From Caballeronia udeis (GTDB lineage: Bacteria; Pseudomonadota; Gammaproteobacteria; Burkholderiales; Burkholderiaceae), in the NCBI RefSeq assembly GCF_001544555.2, contig NZ_FCOK02000053.1, positions 1 through 64,000 on the forward strand: DNA of 64,000 nucleotides. Reading direction: 5' to 3'. How positions within the stretch are numbered: the first letter of the stretch is position 1; each line of letters begins with the position of its first letter. Under the pieces are notes generated by a model. That model was not told the origin of the DNA. It did no database searches and saw only the letters and a program-made list of their open reading frames with translations. Below are positions 52,297-60,881 of the stretch, piece after piece. A program made the position numbers and the translations under genes.

Positions 52297-52353
52297 AAAG
52301 CGGCGTGCGTGGGGATGGTGTTCTGCTCAAGCAAAACTGCGATAAAGGCCGAT

Positions 52354-53097
52354 TCAAACGGCCTTGACCGCAGCCACATTGACCAGCGTTTCACGACGCT
52401 TGCCCGGTAGCGGCCGATGCAGGCCAAGCCGTTCGAGGAGCCCGAAGTCCGCGGCACGGCTCCACCACAGGTAGGGCATGGAAACGTTTTGTGAACCGAA
52501 TGTGAAGCCGGCGTTGCGGATCATATCGAGCTAAGCGCCGGCGCTTTTCTGCACGTGCATGGGATGGCGAAACAGCAAGCGGATCACCCAGGACTTGATA
52601 TACGCATCGGTGGATTCAGCGAACAGCAACACCCCACCGGGTTTCAGAACCCGGCGAAATTCACCCAGGGAGCGGCCTTGATCCACGAGATGACGAAAGG
52701 TCTGATGGCAGAACACAATGTCGGCGCTCGCATCGGGCAAGGGCAGGCACGCGCAGTCACCTTGAAGCAACTCGATCTCGCTTTCGCTTGCCCAGCCGTC
52801 GTCCTTCGAGCAAGCCTGCGCAACATCCCGGGCTGCCAGGAGCGAAGGCTCATGGAAATCGACTCCGATAATGCGGCCGGGCCTGAACGCGTTACCAAGC
52901 AGCCGGAACGCCTGGCCTTGCCCGCAGCCCACATCAACAATCACAGGTGCCGCGGGCAAGGTTGTATCGACCAGGCGCTTGAGATCGTCGATCGCTACCC
53001 GCAGCACGTGATGCTCCCACGTTGCAGTACGCAGGAACCAGAGCCCGAAGGCCGTCTCCGGCACGAAGGAAACGCTGGATATTTCGGATGACGACAC
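52354..53097 (-). pseudogene. class I SAM methyltransferase gene interrupted by an in-frame stop
   Basis: From a GTG start (53097, with GGAGAGAG upstream) the frame encodes ISSVSFVPETAFGLWFLRTA, SAM motif I VIVDVGCGQGQAFRLLG, and VLLFAESTDAYIKSWVIRLL. It then reaches TAG at 52531-52533. The same frame continues after it for 58 codons with LDMIRNAGFTFGSQ, MPYLWWSRAADFGLLERLGL and PLPGKRRETLVNVAAVKAV, then TGA at 52354. That is the expected C-terminus of the family, so a nonsense change, not a natural end, splits the gene. The core is intact, so the short product could retain some activity. A sequencing error is the alternative. Confidence 0.8.
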
Positions 53098-53285
53098 GAG
53101 TCTCTCTCCGGCAACAGGGAATGCGAAAGCATGCGAACAGGGCGCACGCCATTGTAATGCCAAGCATGGAATGCATAGAAGCAAGAGCGGGAAAGATGAG
53201 CGATGCAGATGGGCCACTTGAATGATCGACGCAATGTGCGCCGCACGAAACTCCACAGATAGCCCCCGGGCCAAGCGAGGCACCT
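53098..53285. promoter_or_regulatory. divergent methyltransferase/oxidoreductase promoter region
   Basis: These 188 bases separate the divergent methyltransferase and FAD-oxidoreductase genes and must contain both promoters. The methyltransferase frame is open through it, but only one ATG exists and the translated residues do not look like the family. I could not place promoter boxes with confidence. Confidence 0.4.
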
Positions 53286-54533
53286 TTGAACACTGATTCT
53301 TCGAAGCTGGACACGACTGTCGATGTAGCCATTATTGGCGCCGGCCCCTCGGGTGCGGTCGCGGCCGCGCTGCTGAGAAAGGCGGGCCGTTCGGTGCTCG
53401 TGCTCGAGCGCCAGCACTTTCCGCGCTTTTCGGTCGGCGAGAGTCTGCTGCCGCAAAGCATGGCGTACCTGGAAGAAGCCGGCATGCTGCAGGCGGTCGT
53501 CGAGGCCGGGTTCCAGTACAAGAACGGCGCGCATTTTATTTATCGCGACCAGTCGTCGTCCTTCGATTTCCGCGATAAACATTCGCCGGGATGGGGCACG
53601 ACCTACCAGGTCGAACGCGCGGTATTCGACGACCTGCTGATCCAATGCGCTGCAAAGCAGGGCGCTGAAGTGCGTTTCGGCCACACCGTACAGGCGATGC
53701 AAACCGGCACCGCCCCCGTGCTGGACGTGATCGATGAAGCGGGCGTTGCCTACCACGTGCACGCGCGTTTTGTACTCGATGCAAGCGGCTTCGGCCGTGT
53801 ATTGCCGCGTCTCCTGAATCTTGAAGCGCCTACGCGGATGCCTGCGCGTGCGGCCATCTTTACGCATGTGCGCGATGGCATTCCGGCTGGCGCCACGGAC
53901 CGGAACAAGATCTGTGTCGCGACGCATCCAGAGCATCGCAATGTCTGGTTCTGGATGATTCCGCTGGCAGGCGGACGTTCGTCGGTCGGGTGCGTAGCCG
54001 AAGCGAGTTTCCTGGAGGTTCCCGAGAACGAACGCGATGCAAAGCTGCGCGGGCTGATCCAGCAGGAGCCAACGCTCAACAGGCTCATCGGGGATGCGCC
54101 GTTCCTGATGCCGGTGCGGCATATCGGCGGATATTCGGCGAACGTCGAGCGGCTCCATGGTCCGGGTTACGCGCTGCTCGGTAACGCCGGGGAGTTCCTC
54201 GATCCGGTGTTTTCGTCGGGCGTCACGATCGCGCTGCGCTCCGCGCATCTGGCGGTACAAACGCTTGAGCGGCATTTCAACGGCGAGGTGCCCGACTGGC
54301 AAGCGGCTTACGATGTGCCACTAAGAAAGGGCATTGATACGTTCCGTGCTTTCGTCGAACGCTGGTACACGGGCGAGTTGCAGGACATCATCTTTTATCC
54401 GCATAAGACACCGCATATCCAGCGTTTTATCAGCGCGGTGCTGGCGGGCTACGCGTGGGATGAATCAAATCCGTACGTGGCCGATCCGGTGCGCAGGCTC
54501 AATGCGCTGCATGAGATTTGCAAGGGTTCCTGA
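53286..54533 (+). CDS. FAD-dependent oxidoreductase (tryptophan-halogenase/geranylgeranyl-reductase-like)
   Basis: A 415-residue flavoprotein. The dinucleotide motif VAIIGAGPSGAVAAALLRKAG is split between residues 14 and 34, ERQHFPRFSVGESLLPQSM follows, and GPGYALLGNAGEFLDPVFSS is the second FAD motif. The halogenase Lys and WxWxIP motifs are not evident (WFWMIPLAGG occurs in the middle), so monooxygenase or reductase chemistry is more likely than halogenation. Such genes are common at the end of aryl-polyene clusters and may hydroxylate or modify the aryl head. The start is TTG with GAGG 6 bases upstream; no ATG is available. Confidence 0.83.
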   Translation: MNTDSSKLDTTVDVAIIGAGPSGAVAAALLRKAGRSVLVLERQHFPRFSVGESLLPQSMAYLEEAGMLQAVVEAGFQYKNGAHFIYRDQSSSFDFRDKHSPGWGTTYQVERAVFDDLLIQCAAKQGAEVRFGHTVQAMQTGTAPVLDVIDEAGVAYHVHARFVLDASGFGRVLPRLLNLEAPTRMPARAAIFTHVRDGIPAGATDRNKICVATHPEHRNVWFWMIPLAGGRSSVGCVAEASFLEVPENERDAKLRGLIQQEPTLNRLIGDAPFLMPVRHIGGYSANVERLHGPGYALLGNAGEFLDPVFSSGVTIALRSAHLAVQTLERHFNGEVPDWQAAYDVPLRKGIDTFRAFVERWYTGELQDIIFYPHKTPHIQRFISAVLAGYAWDESNPYVADPVRRLNALHEICKGS

Positions 54534-54578
54534 TCCGGCACAGGTTGCTTTAAAACCAGCGCCTTCAGGCGGTGTGGA

Positions 54579-55583
54579 TCAGCCCGGCGCGTGCCCGATC
54601 AGACGAAGTCGCGACACGCCGCCGTCGGGCAGAATATTGAAGCGCACATGCGTCACCGGCAAGATCCGCTCGGGCGTGAACGAATGCAAACGGTCCATTC
54701 CCAGCTTCTGCTCGTCGAGCAATACGGGCCAGAACATCGATTGCGTGATCAGGGATTCGTCGGTCCCGGCCGTGACGAACGCGCCTTGCAGCGAGCAACG
54801 GTCCGCGAAATTGCCTTTGAAATGCGCGGTGTCGACATCGATCTTGCTGATCTCGCCAGGCACCGCGAGTTCGACGATGCACCAGTCACAGCCCGGTTCG
54901 CGACGCCGGCGGGTTTCCCAGCCTTCGCCTATGTTTGCCGCACGCGTGGGCAGAAGCAGATTTGACGCCAAGCCGAAATGCTGGTCGTTCACCGCGATGA
55001 TCCGTGCACCAATCATCGCTGACGCGAGATTGAATTCGGCGTCCGGCGCGAGTTCGCGGCGCGGACGGCCGAATACGCGCAATCGCGCGACACCTCCGTC
55101 CGGGTAAATATTCAGTCGTACGTGCGTGTAGACCACGCCCGCGGCCGCTTCGATCGCGCGAAAGTGATGCGCGTTGCCGCTCAGCGCCATCGCGGGCAGC
55201 ACTTCGGTCCATTGCGCGCCGGCGGGCGGAATGTCGTCATCCGAGCGGCACGCGTCGATCGATGCCGCTGGAGGAAAGTTGCCGGTGAAATGGCTCGTGT
55301 CGATATCGACGCCCATCAGTTCGCCCGCCACTCCCAGCTTCACGATGCAGAAATCGTGGCCGGTCACGCGCTTGCGCCGCGATTCCCAGCCGTCCATCCA
55401 TTTGCCGTTGTCATCGTATTTACCAGGGATGAACACGGCCGGTTCCGGAGCCAGCATGCGGGCCATCGGTGCAAAAAAATCGTCACTGGTAAGCACCGCT
55501 TGCGCGCCGAGACGTGGGTCCGCGAGGTTGATGCCCGCGCGCGTAAACGCCGGAGCGTTAGAGTCGAAAGTGGGAATTGCCAT
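54579..55583 (-). CDS. alc: allantoicase
   Basis: A 334-residue protein made of two jelly-roll repeats: GVDIDTSHFTGNFPP with THVRLNIYPDGGVARLRVFG, then KIDVDTAHFKGNFAD with VTHVRFNILPDGGVSRLRL. The N-terminal GAQAVLTSDDFFAPMARML and DGWESRRKR are typical. It hydrolyses allantoate to ureidoglycolate and urea in purine breakdown. The length is normal. It is the last gene of the minus-strand cluster, 42 bases after a DUF1989 gene. No other purine-catabolism gene is seen in the window. Confidence 0.94.
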   Translation of the reverse strand: MAIPTFDSNAPAFTRAGINLADPRLGAQAVLTSDDFFAPMARMLAPEPAVFIPGKYDDNGKWMDGWESRRKRVTGHDFCIVKLGVAGELMGVDIDTSHFTGNFPPAASIDACRSDDDIPPAGAQWTEVLPAMALSGNAHHFRAIEAAAGVVYTHVRLNIYPDGGVARLRVFGRPRRELAPDAEFNLASAMIGARIIAVNDQHFGLASNLLLPTRAANIGEGWETRRRREPGCDWCIVELAVPGEISKIDVDTAHFKGNFADRCSLQGAFVTAGTDESLITQSMFWPVLLDEQKLGMDRLHSFTPERILPVTHVRFNILPDGGVSRLRLIGHAPG

Positions 55584-55624
55584 GTGCGTGAGGGTCTATC
55601 CGGGATTGTTGAAATGAAGAACGC

Positions 55625-56293
55625 TCAGGCGTCCGGAACCCACGATTGCGTGCCTTGCAGATCGGATACGAAGTCGTCGAACACGGCGATCTCAACCGGT
55701 TGCGGCGTGTTGTCGCCTTGCCCCTGAATCTTGACGATGTCCTGCGGACACGCGGAAAACGCAACGAAGCAATCCATTTCGGCGCGTAGCGTGATGTACT
55801 CGCCAGGCTTCGTCACGGTGGGCAACGTATGCAGCGTGATGCCGTCCGGCTGCACGCGGATATTCATGAAGATATTGAACGACGCGAGGTTCTGGCGCGG
55901 TGGCGTGACGCCGAGTTCAAACATGCCTTCGAACATGTTGTCGCAGCAGTTGCGATGATAGCCGCGCACGCCGAGCAATTCGTAGCGCTTGCGATCGCAA
56001 GCCGCCATGAAGGTGTCGTGGACGCCGGGCGTCGTGTCCTCCACGACGGTCAGCACCGGATGACGCTGATTGGTCACGAAGCTGTCGCCAATCACCGGAT
56101 TGAGCCGCTGGTTCCACACGCGCGTGGTCTCCATGCACATGTATTCGTTCAGGTCGTACGCATTCCAGGCCCAGCAGTCCACGACTTGTGTGCCATGGGT
56201 GTTGATGACGCGCACGGCTTGACCCGCTTTCAGTCGGACTGCCTTGCCGTGCCCGGCGGCAACGGTCTGTGTAGGTTGATTCGTATAGCTCAT
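55625..56293 (-). CDS. urea-carboxylase-associated (DUF1989) family protein, first
   Basis: A 222-residue DUF1989 protein: GQAVRVINTHGTQVVDCWAW, GYHRNCCDNMFEGMFELG with the conserved Cys/His/Asp cluster, and CFVAFSACPQDIVKIQGQ. Two members of this family (formerly UAAP1 and UAAP2) were shown in other bacteria to form carboxyguanidine deiminase. This copy sits between the ABC ATPase and allantoicase, away from the other two, and may have a different substrate. It is coupled to the ATPase gene by overlap. Confidence 0.87.
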   Translation of the reverse strand: MSYTNQPTQTVAAGHGKAVRLKAGQAVRVINTHGTQVVDCWAWNAYDLNEYMCMETTRVWNQRLNPVIGDSFVTNQRHPVLTVVEDTTPGVHDTFMAACDRKRYELLGVRGYHRNCCDNMFEGMFELGVTPPRQNLASFNIFMNIRVQPDGITLHTLPTVTKPGEYITLRAEMDCFVAFSACPQDIVKIQGQGDNTPQPVEIAVFDDFVSDLQGTQSWVPDA

Positions 56294-57093
56294 GAGCGTG
56301 AATTTTCCGGAGTAAAACGATAGAGAAACTGCTGAAGTCGCGGCGACGACGGTGTATCGAGCACTTGTGCTGGCGGCCCCTGTTCGACGATGTGTCCGCC
56401 ATCCATGAAGATCACGCGATCCGCGACATCGCGCGCAAAACCGATTTCATGCGTGACGACGATCATCGTCGTGTCGTTCGCGGCAAGTCCGCGCATCACG
56501 GCCAGCACTTCGCCAACCAGCTCGGGATCGAGCGCGCTGGTCGGCTCGTCAAACAGGATTACCTCGGGCGCCATCGCGAGCGTGCGGGCAATGCCGACGC
56601 GCTGCTGCTGGCCACCCGACAGGTTCGCGGGCATCGACGTGTGCTTGCCGCTCAGGCCAACCTGGCGCAGCGCTTCTATGGCGAGGTCAGTGGCGGCGAG
56701 ACGGTTCATCCGTTTGACCGACAGCAATCCTTCCATCACGTTTTCGAGCGCCGTCATATGCGGCCACAGATTGAAACTCTGAAACACCATGCCGATCCGG
56801 CTGCGCTGCGCGCGTATCTCGCGGTCGGGACGCGGGCTCGTCGCGCCGTTCGGGTTCTCGCGCAAACCGATCCGCTCGCCGCCGATCCAGATCGCGCCTT
56901 CGTCGGGCGGCGAGAGCCAGTTCAGGCAGCGCAGCAGCGTTGATTTTCCGGAGCCCGACGGACCGAGCACGCAGACCGTTTCACCGCGTGCGACCGTCAG
57001 ATCGACGCCGTCGAGAATGCGGTTCGCGCCGAACGACTTGACGATGCCGCTCGCCTTCAATGCCACGGGCGGCGTGCTGTCGGATGGGTTCAT
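56290..57093 (-). CDS. polar amino-acid-type ABC transporter ATP-binding protein
   Basis: A 267-residue ATPase: Walker A LGPSGSGKSTLLRCLNWL, signature LSGGQQQRVGIARTLAMAP, Walker B VILFDEPTSALDPELV, and the switch His in VTHEIGFARDVADRV. It belongs to the GlnQ/HisP group. It energises uptake by the two permeases encoded just upstream. The start overlaps the permease stop (ATGA); the frame upstream of it is not used. Confidence 0.92.
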   Translation of the reverse strand: MNPSDSTPPVALKASGIVKSFGANRILDGVDLTVARGETVCVLGPSGSGKSTLLRCLNWLSPPDEGAIWIGGERIGLRENPNGATSPRPDREIRAQRSRIGMVFQSFNLWPHMTALENVMEGLLSVKRMNRLAATDLAIEALRQVGLSGKHTSMPANLSGGQQQRVGIARTLAMAPEVILFDEPTSALDPELVGEVLAVMRGLAANDTTMIVVTHEIGFARDVADRVIFMDGGHIVEQGPPAQVLDTPSSPRLQQFLYRFTPENSRS

Positions 57094-57773
57094 GCTGGTC
57101 CCCGAGGCAGGGCGACCCGATGGGCGCGGCCGAGACGGCGCTCCCAATGACGAGTCGAAAAGTGAATGACGGATGTCACGGCCCAGTAGACCATCGCGAC
57201 GACGAAATAGACTTCGAGCGGCGCGTACGTGTCGGACACGACGGCCTTCGCGGCGAACATGAACTCGTGCACCGAGATCACCGACAGCAACGCGGAATCT
57301 TTAACGAGGCCGATCAGCAGACCCGTCAAGGTGGGCAGCAGCAGCGGCAACGCCTGGGGGGCGATGATGCGGCGCGCGATCGCAATCGGAGACATACCGA
57401 TCGCGACGCCCGCTTCAATGGTTCCTGCGGGCACGGCGGCGACAGCAGCCTGAATCACTTCTGCGACATATGGGCCGTAATAGATCGCGAGGGTGAGCGT
57501 GCCGACTAATGGCGCGGGCAGCAGCACACCGAAATCCGGTAGTACGAAAAACGTTACGTACAGCAGCACGAGCAGCGGCAAGCCAAGCGTCAACGCGGTG
57601 TAACCGCGAATCATCGCGGCAAGCCACGGACCGCCGCGTCGCTGGCCGACCGTTAGCAGAACTCCAAGCACGCCCGACATAGCGGCGCCGGACGCGCACA
57701 ACCAGACCGTGCTGCCAAGTCCTGTCGCAAGCTCCGGCCAGTAGCCGGACAGAACGCTGAGATCGAAGGTCAT
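57090..57773 (-). CDS. polar amino-acid-type ABC transporter permease
   Basis: A 227-residue inner-membrane permease with about five helices. The conserved EAA loop reads GTIEAGVAIGMSPIAIARRI, followed by IAPQALPLLLPTLTG. It pairs with the permease encoded upstream as a heterodimer. Overlaps with both neighbours show one transcript. Confidence 0.9.
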   Translation of the reverse strand: MTFDLSVLSGYWPELATGLGSTVWLCASGAAMSGVLGVLLTVGQRRGGPWLAAMIRGYTALTLGLPLLVLLYVTFFVLPDFGVLLPAPLVGTLTLAIYYGPYVAEVIQAAVAAVPAGTIEAGVAIGMSPIAIARRIIAPQALPLLLPTLTGLLIGLVKDSALLSVISVHEFMFAAKAVVSDTYAPLEVYFVVAMVYWAVTSVIHFSTRHWERRLGRAHRVALPRGPA

Positions 57774-58453
57774 CGCGCAACCCCTGCCGCGACCCGTTCG
57801 ACGCCGGGCGCGCGTGGCGAACGCTGTGTGCGTCGCGCGGCGTAGATGACCGGCAACGCGACCGCCAGATAGCCGACGCTGACCAGCAGCATCACTTGCG
57901 CCGACGTGTAGGTTCGCGCGATCACCATCTGTCCCGCGTACGTCAGTTCGGTGACGGCGACGACCGACGCGAGCGGCGTGGTTTTCAGCAGGATCGTGAA
58001 TTCGTTGATGAGTGCGGGCAGGCTGGCCTTCAGCATCTGCGGCAGCGCGATCCTCAACGCGATGCGCCAGGGTGGCATACCGAGCGCAATGGCCGCTTCG
58101 TACTGACCAGCCGTGATCACCCGCAGATTGCCCCGCAGGATTTCCGCCGTGTAGGCGCCGCTATTCAGGCCGAGCGTGAGCGCGGCGGCCAGCATCGGAC
58201 GGCCGCCCAGCCCGATCAATGGCAACGCGAAGAACAGCACGAACAGCTGCACGAGGGCGGGCGTGCCGCGCATGAAGCTGATGTAGAGCCGCGCGGCCCA
58301 ACGCACCGGCGCGACCCGTGTCAGTTGCATCGCGAGCGCGAGATGGCCGAACACGAGACTGCCGGTTGCGCCGAGCAGCGTCAATTCCACGGTCAGCAGC
58401 CAGCCGTCGATGAGTGTCGGCAGGCTATGGATCACTTGTGGGTCAAACCCCAT
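57770..58453 (-). CDS. polar amino-acid-type ABC transporter permease
   Basis: A 227-residue inner-membrane permease, HisMQ/GlnP type. The EAA loop is AGQYEAAIALGMPPWRIALR, followed by ALPQMLKASLPALINEFTIL; YISFMRGTPALVQLFVLFFA is the N-terminal family signature. The ATG at 58453 is used; a GTG one codon upstream is possible. It follows the DUF1989 gene by 18 bases. Confidence 0.9.
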   Translation of the reverse strand: MGFDPQVIHSLPTLIDGWLLTVELTLLGATGSLVFGHLALAMQLTRVAPVRWAARLYISFMRGTPALVQLFVLFFALPLIGLGGRPMLAAALTLGLNSGAYTAEILRGNLRVITAGQYEAAIALGMPPWRIALRIALPQMLKASLPALINEFTILLKTTPLASVVAVTELTYAGQMVIARTYTSAQVMLLVSVGYLAVALPVIYAARRTQRSPRAPGVERVAAGVAR

Positions 58454-58471
58454 CACGCTCGGTTCCCGGAA

Positions 58472-59107
58472 TCAGAGTTCATCGAGTTCTTCGGCCACCG
58501 ACAATTCGAGCGCGCCGGGTGCGTCGTTGCCGGGAATGCCGGTGCAGCAGGCCGACACGATGAACACCATGTCCGTCACCACCCGGCACGCGACGAAATC
58601 GCCCGCACGCGTAGTGTTGGGCAGTGGTTCGATACGGCCATCCTGATGCAATGCAACGTGCATGAACAGGTTGATCGGGTCGGGAATTTTTGGCGGATTC
58701 AGGCCCAGCGATCCAATCAACGCGCCGACCGATTCGACGCAGCCGGTCTGTGCCGCGTAGCCCTGCTCCGCGAGATACGCGCTCGTCGATGCGGGGAGCA
58801 GCAGATCGTGTTTGCCGCTGGAATCCTTGCCGAGCACCATCAGCGCGCGGCGGCGGTTGCTGACGATCCGCATGCCCGCCTGCAACACGTACGAATTGCT
58901 GAACACGCGTGTGTGATGGACCGACATATACACGTCGTCGTTGATCCGGCTGAAGCCGAACATGGACGCGACCGCGCCCGGCTCTTTCGCCTCGATACGC
59001 AGGATCTGGCCTGCCTTGACGTCGATCGCGCGCGATTCCCCTGCAGGCACGGCGACGGTTTGCGGGGGCAGCGGGGCGCGCGAAGGCGGTTCTTTAAGAA
59101 GCAGCAT
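58472..59107 (-). CDS. urea-carboxylase-associated (DUF1989) family protein, second
   Basis: A 211-residue DUF1989 protein, the more divergent of the three: GQILRIEAKEPGAVASMFGF, SGKHDLLLPASTSAYLAEQG, and FMHVALHQDGRIEPLPNTTR, with VSACCTGIPGND near the end. The long frame upstream (to 59296) lies inside the next gene, so MLLLKEPP is taken as the start. With the next gene it matches the adjacent UAAP1/UAAP2-type pair known as the two subunits of carboxyguanidine deiminase; which subunit is which I cannot tell. Confidence 0.83.
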   Translation of the reverse strand: MLLLKEPPSRAPLPPQTVAVPAGESRAIDVKAGQILRIEAKEPGAVASMFGFSRINDDVYMSVHHTRVFSNSYVLQAGMRIVSNRRRALMVLGKDSSGKHDLLLPASTSAYLAEQGYAAQTGCVESVGALIGSLGLNPPKIPDPINLFMHVALHQDGRIEPLPNTTRAGDFVACRVVTDMVFIVSACCTGIPGNDAPGALELSVAEELDEL

Positions 59108-59118
59108 GTTGAGTCCGT

Positions 59119-59736
59119 TCAGGCGGCGACAGGCGTCGCGGGCAGGATGGAAATGGCGATGTCGGTGACCTTCAGGCCGTTGCCGGGAATGATGTCCTGC
59201 GGACACGACGACACCGCGCACACCAGGTCTTCGAACACGTCGAACGTGATGTAGTCGCCGGGCTTGCTGGTCGGATCGGTGACCTGCATCCGGCAATCGC
59301 GCGTGACCGGGCCGTTCTGAAACAGGTTGAACGGCTCGGGCACATCGAACGGCGACAGTCCGTACAGCGCGAGACCCGCGTGCATGTTGTCGAGGCAGTT
59401 GCGATGCCCGGTCACGTTGAAATCGACTGTGAAACGCGTGTCGTCGCAGGCGGGCACGTTGGCGTCGTGAATGCCGACGGTGTCTTCGGCCACCCGCAAC
59501 AAAGGACGCCCCAGCGACGAGTACAGCGCGTCGCCGACGTTGAAAAACAGCGTCCGGAGCTGACGGCGCGTATGCGTCGGCGACAGTTTTTCTTCATGGT
59601 TCGACGCGACCACTGCGACGAAGTCGGCGGCCTGCTGGCCTTCGAGGTCGATGATCGTCAGCCGCTGACCCGCCTTCACTTCGAAGGTGCGTCCGTGTCC
59701 TGCCTTGACGGTGAGAGTCTGTACTGGATCTGTCAT
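59119..59736 (-). CDS. urea-carboxylase-associated (DUF1989) family protein, third
   Basis: A 205-residue DUF1989 protein: FEVKAGQRLTIIDLEGQQAA, TGHRNCLDNMHAGLALYGLS with the conserved Cys/His/Asp cluster, and LVCAVSSCPQDIIPGNG. It lies 11 bases before the second DUF1989 gene and directly after the binding-protein gene, so transport and this pair are co-expressed. The expected carboxylase partner (urea or guanidine carboxylase) is not in the window. Confidence 0.87.
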   Translation of the reverse strand: MTDPVQTLTVKAGHGRTFEVKAGQRLTIIDLEGQQAADFVAVVASNHEEKLSPTHTRRQLRTLFFNVGDALYSSLGRPLLRVAEDTVGIHDANVPACDDTRFTVDFNVTGHRNCLDNMHAGLALYGLSPFDVPEPFNLFQNGPVTRDCRMQVTDPTSKPGDYITFDVFEDLVCAVSSCPQDIIPGNGLKVTDIAISILPATPVAA

Positions 59737-59754
59737 GTGTTCGGTCTGCTCGAT

Positions 59755-60603
59755 TTACTGGGCGGGGAGGAAGTCGGACGTCGGCGTATCGAAGCTCACG
59801 CCGAGGTTGGCCTTTTGCAGGCGTGCGAGTTCGCCGGACTTTTTCATCGCGATGATCTGGTCGCTGATCGCCTTGTTCAGACGCGTGTCGTCAGGACGGG
59901 TCGCCCAGGCAATCCATTGCGACGGTCCAAGTTCGCCGGTTGACTTCAGCTTGCCCGGATTCTGTTTGATGACGCCTGCGAGCACGGTCATATCGTCGAA
60001 CACGAAATCGGCACGACCCGTCATCAGCGCAGCCACCGTTTGATCGACGCTGTCCACGCTGATCAGTTGGATCGGCGCAAGACCCTTGGCCTTCAGCGTC
60101 TCGTTGAACTGCTTGAGGATCTGTTCGGGCGCGCTCGCGCTCTTGACCGCGCCGGTCAAACCCGCGAGCGATTCGATGGTTGCTTGCTGCGGAATCTTCT
60201 TGAAGTCGGAGCGCACCAGTGCACCGTTCACCGTCTTGCTGGTCGGCACCACGTACGCGAGGCGCTTCGCGCGTTCGGCGGTTACGTTCAGCGCCGAGCC
60301 TTCGATATCGAACGAATGCGCGAGCAGGCCTGGAATGATCCCGCTGAACGACATGCGCTGATATTCGATCTTTACGCCGAGATGTTTCGCGACGGCAGCC
60401 ATGATGGCCGGATCGAAACCGACGATGTTGTTGTTGGCGTCGGTGTACTCGTACGGCGCGAAGGTCGGATCGATCGCGACGGTCATCGTGCCGCGACTCT
60501 TGATGTCGTCGAGCGTATCGGCGTTCGCGGCTACCGAGTGGATCAACGCGGCAAACGGCAACAACGCGGCAAGGGCAATGCTTGAGAGGCGGCGCTTCAG
60601 CAT
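59755..60603 (-). CDS. polar amino-acid-type ABC transporter substrate-binding protein
   Basis: A 282-residue periplasmic binding protein. The signal peptide covers about 1-27 (SSIALAALLPFAALIHSVAA). The mature protein has the family-3 pattern GTMTVAIDPTFAPYEYTDAN, NIVGFDPAIMAAVAKHLGV and ALMTGRADFVFDDMTVL. The ligand is unknown; neighbours point to a ureide, guanidino compound or nitrogen-rich amino acid. It is the first gene of the minus-strand operon, with the palindrome 63 bases upstream. The start MLKRRLSS is where a signal peptide begins. Confidence 0.9.
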   Translation of the reverse strand: MLKRRLSSIALAALLPFAALIHSVAANADTLDDIKSRGTMTVAIDPTFAPYEYTDANNNIVGFDPAIMAAVAKHLGVKIEYQRMSFSGIIPGLLAHSFDIEGSALNVTAERAKRLAYVVPTSKTVNGALVRSDFKKIPQQATIESLAGLTGAVKSASAPEQILKQFNETLKAKGLAPIQLISVDSVDQTVAALMTGRADFVFDDMTVLAGVIKQNPGKLKSTGELGPSQWIAWATRPDDTRLNKAISDQIIAMKKSGELARLQKANLGVSFDTPTSDFLPAQ

Positions 60604-60665
60604 CAGGGGAACTCCCGTAGACAGGTGGACGATGCCACTCCAATGCATGATTCGTACCAGCCCGA

Positions 60666-60689
60666 TATGTGAAACACGTGTTTCACATA
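60666..60689. promoter_or_regulatory. 24-bp perfect palindrome, probable RpiR-family operator
   Basis: TATGTGAAACAC joined directly to GTGTTTCACATA gives a perfect 24-bp palindrome between the divergent binding-protein and RpiR genes. A smaller palindrome AAACATATGTTT lies at 60701-60712, and the related TTCACATGTGAA at 61874-61885 just past the regulator gene. The recurring TGTGAAA half-site suggests one regulator binds all three. Confidence 0.7.
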
Positions 60690-60881
60690 CATAACTCTAA
60701 AAACATATGTTTCTATAAGGGTTTTCAAGAAACGCCAATTTCACATCCCGCGGTCCGACCTATAATGACGTCATCGCGAGATACCGACGGTCTGCACCCA
60801 GTGCGTGCAAGAGAATAGCGATGCACATTCGCGGTGCCGGCGTCGCACCACGACGGGTTCTCCACTTACTCACAAGCCGAA

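Noticed and set aside
52104..52457. Independent small gene on the minus strand downstream of the methyltransferase
   Set aside because: The sequence 52354-52530 is explained as the read-through C-terminus of the interrupted methyltransferase in the same frame.
52995..54302. 435-residue open frame on the minus strand
   Set aside because: Antisense to the FAD oxidoreductase and overlapping the methyltransferase start; no family features.
60604..60881. Guanidine (ykkC-type) riboswitch ahead of the DUF1989 operon
   Set aside because: Looked for because such switches often control DUF1989 genes; I saw only palindromic operator-like DNA and no recognisable conserved riboswitch core.
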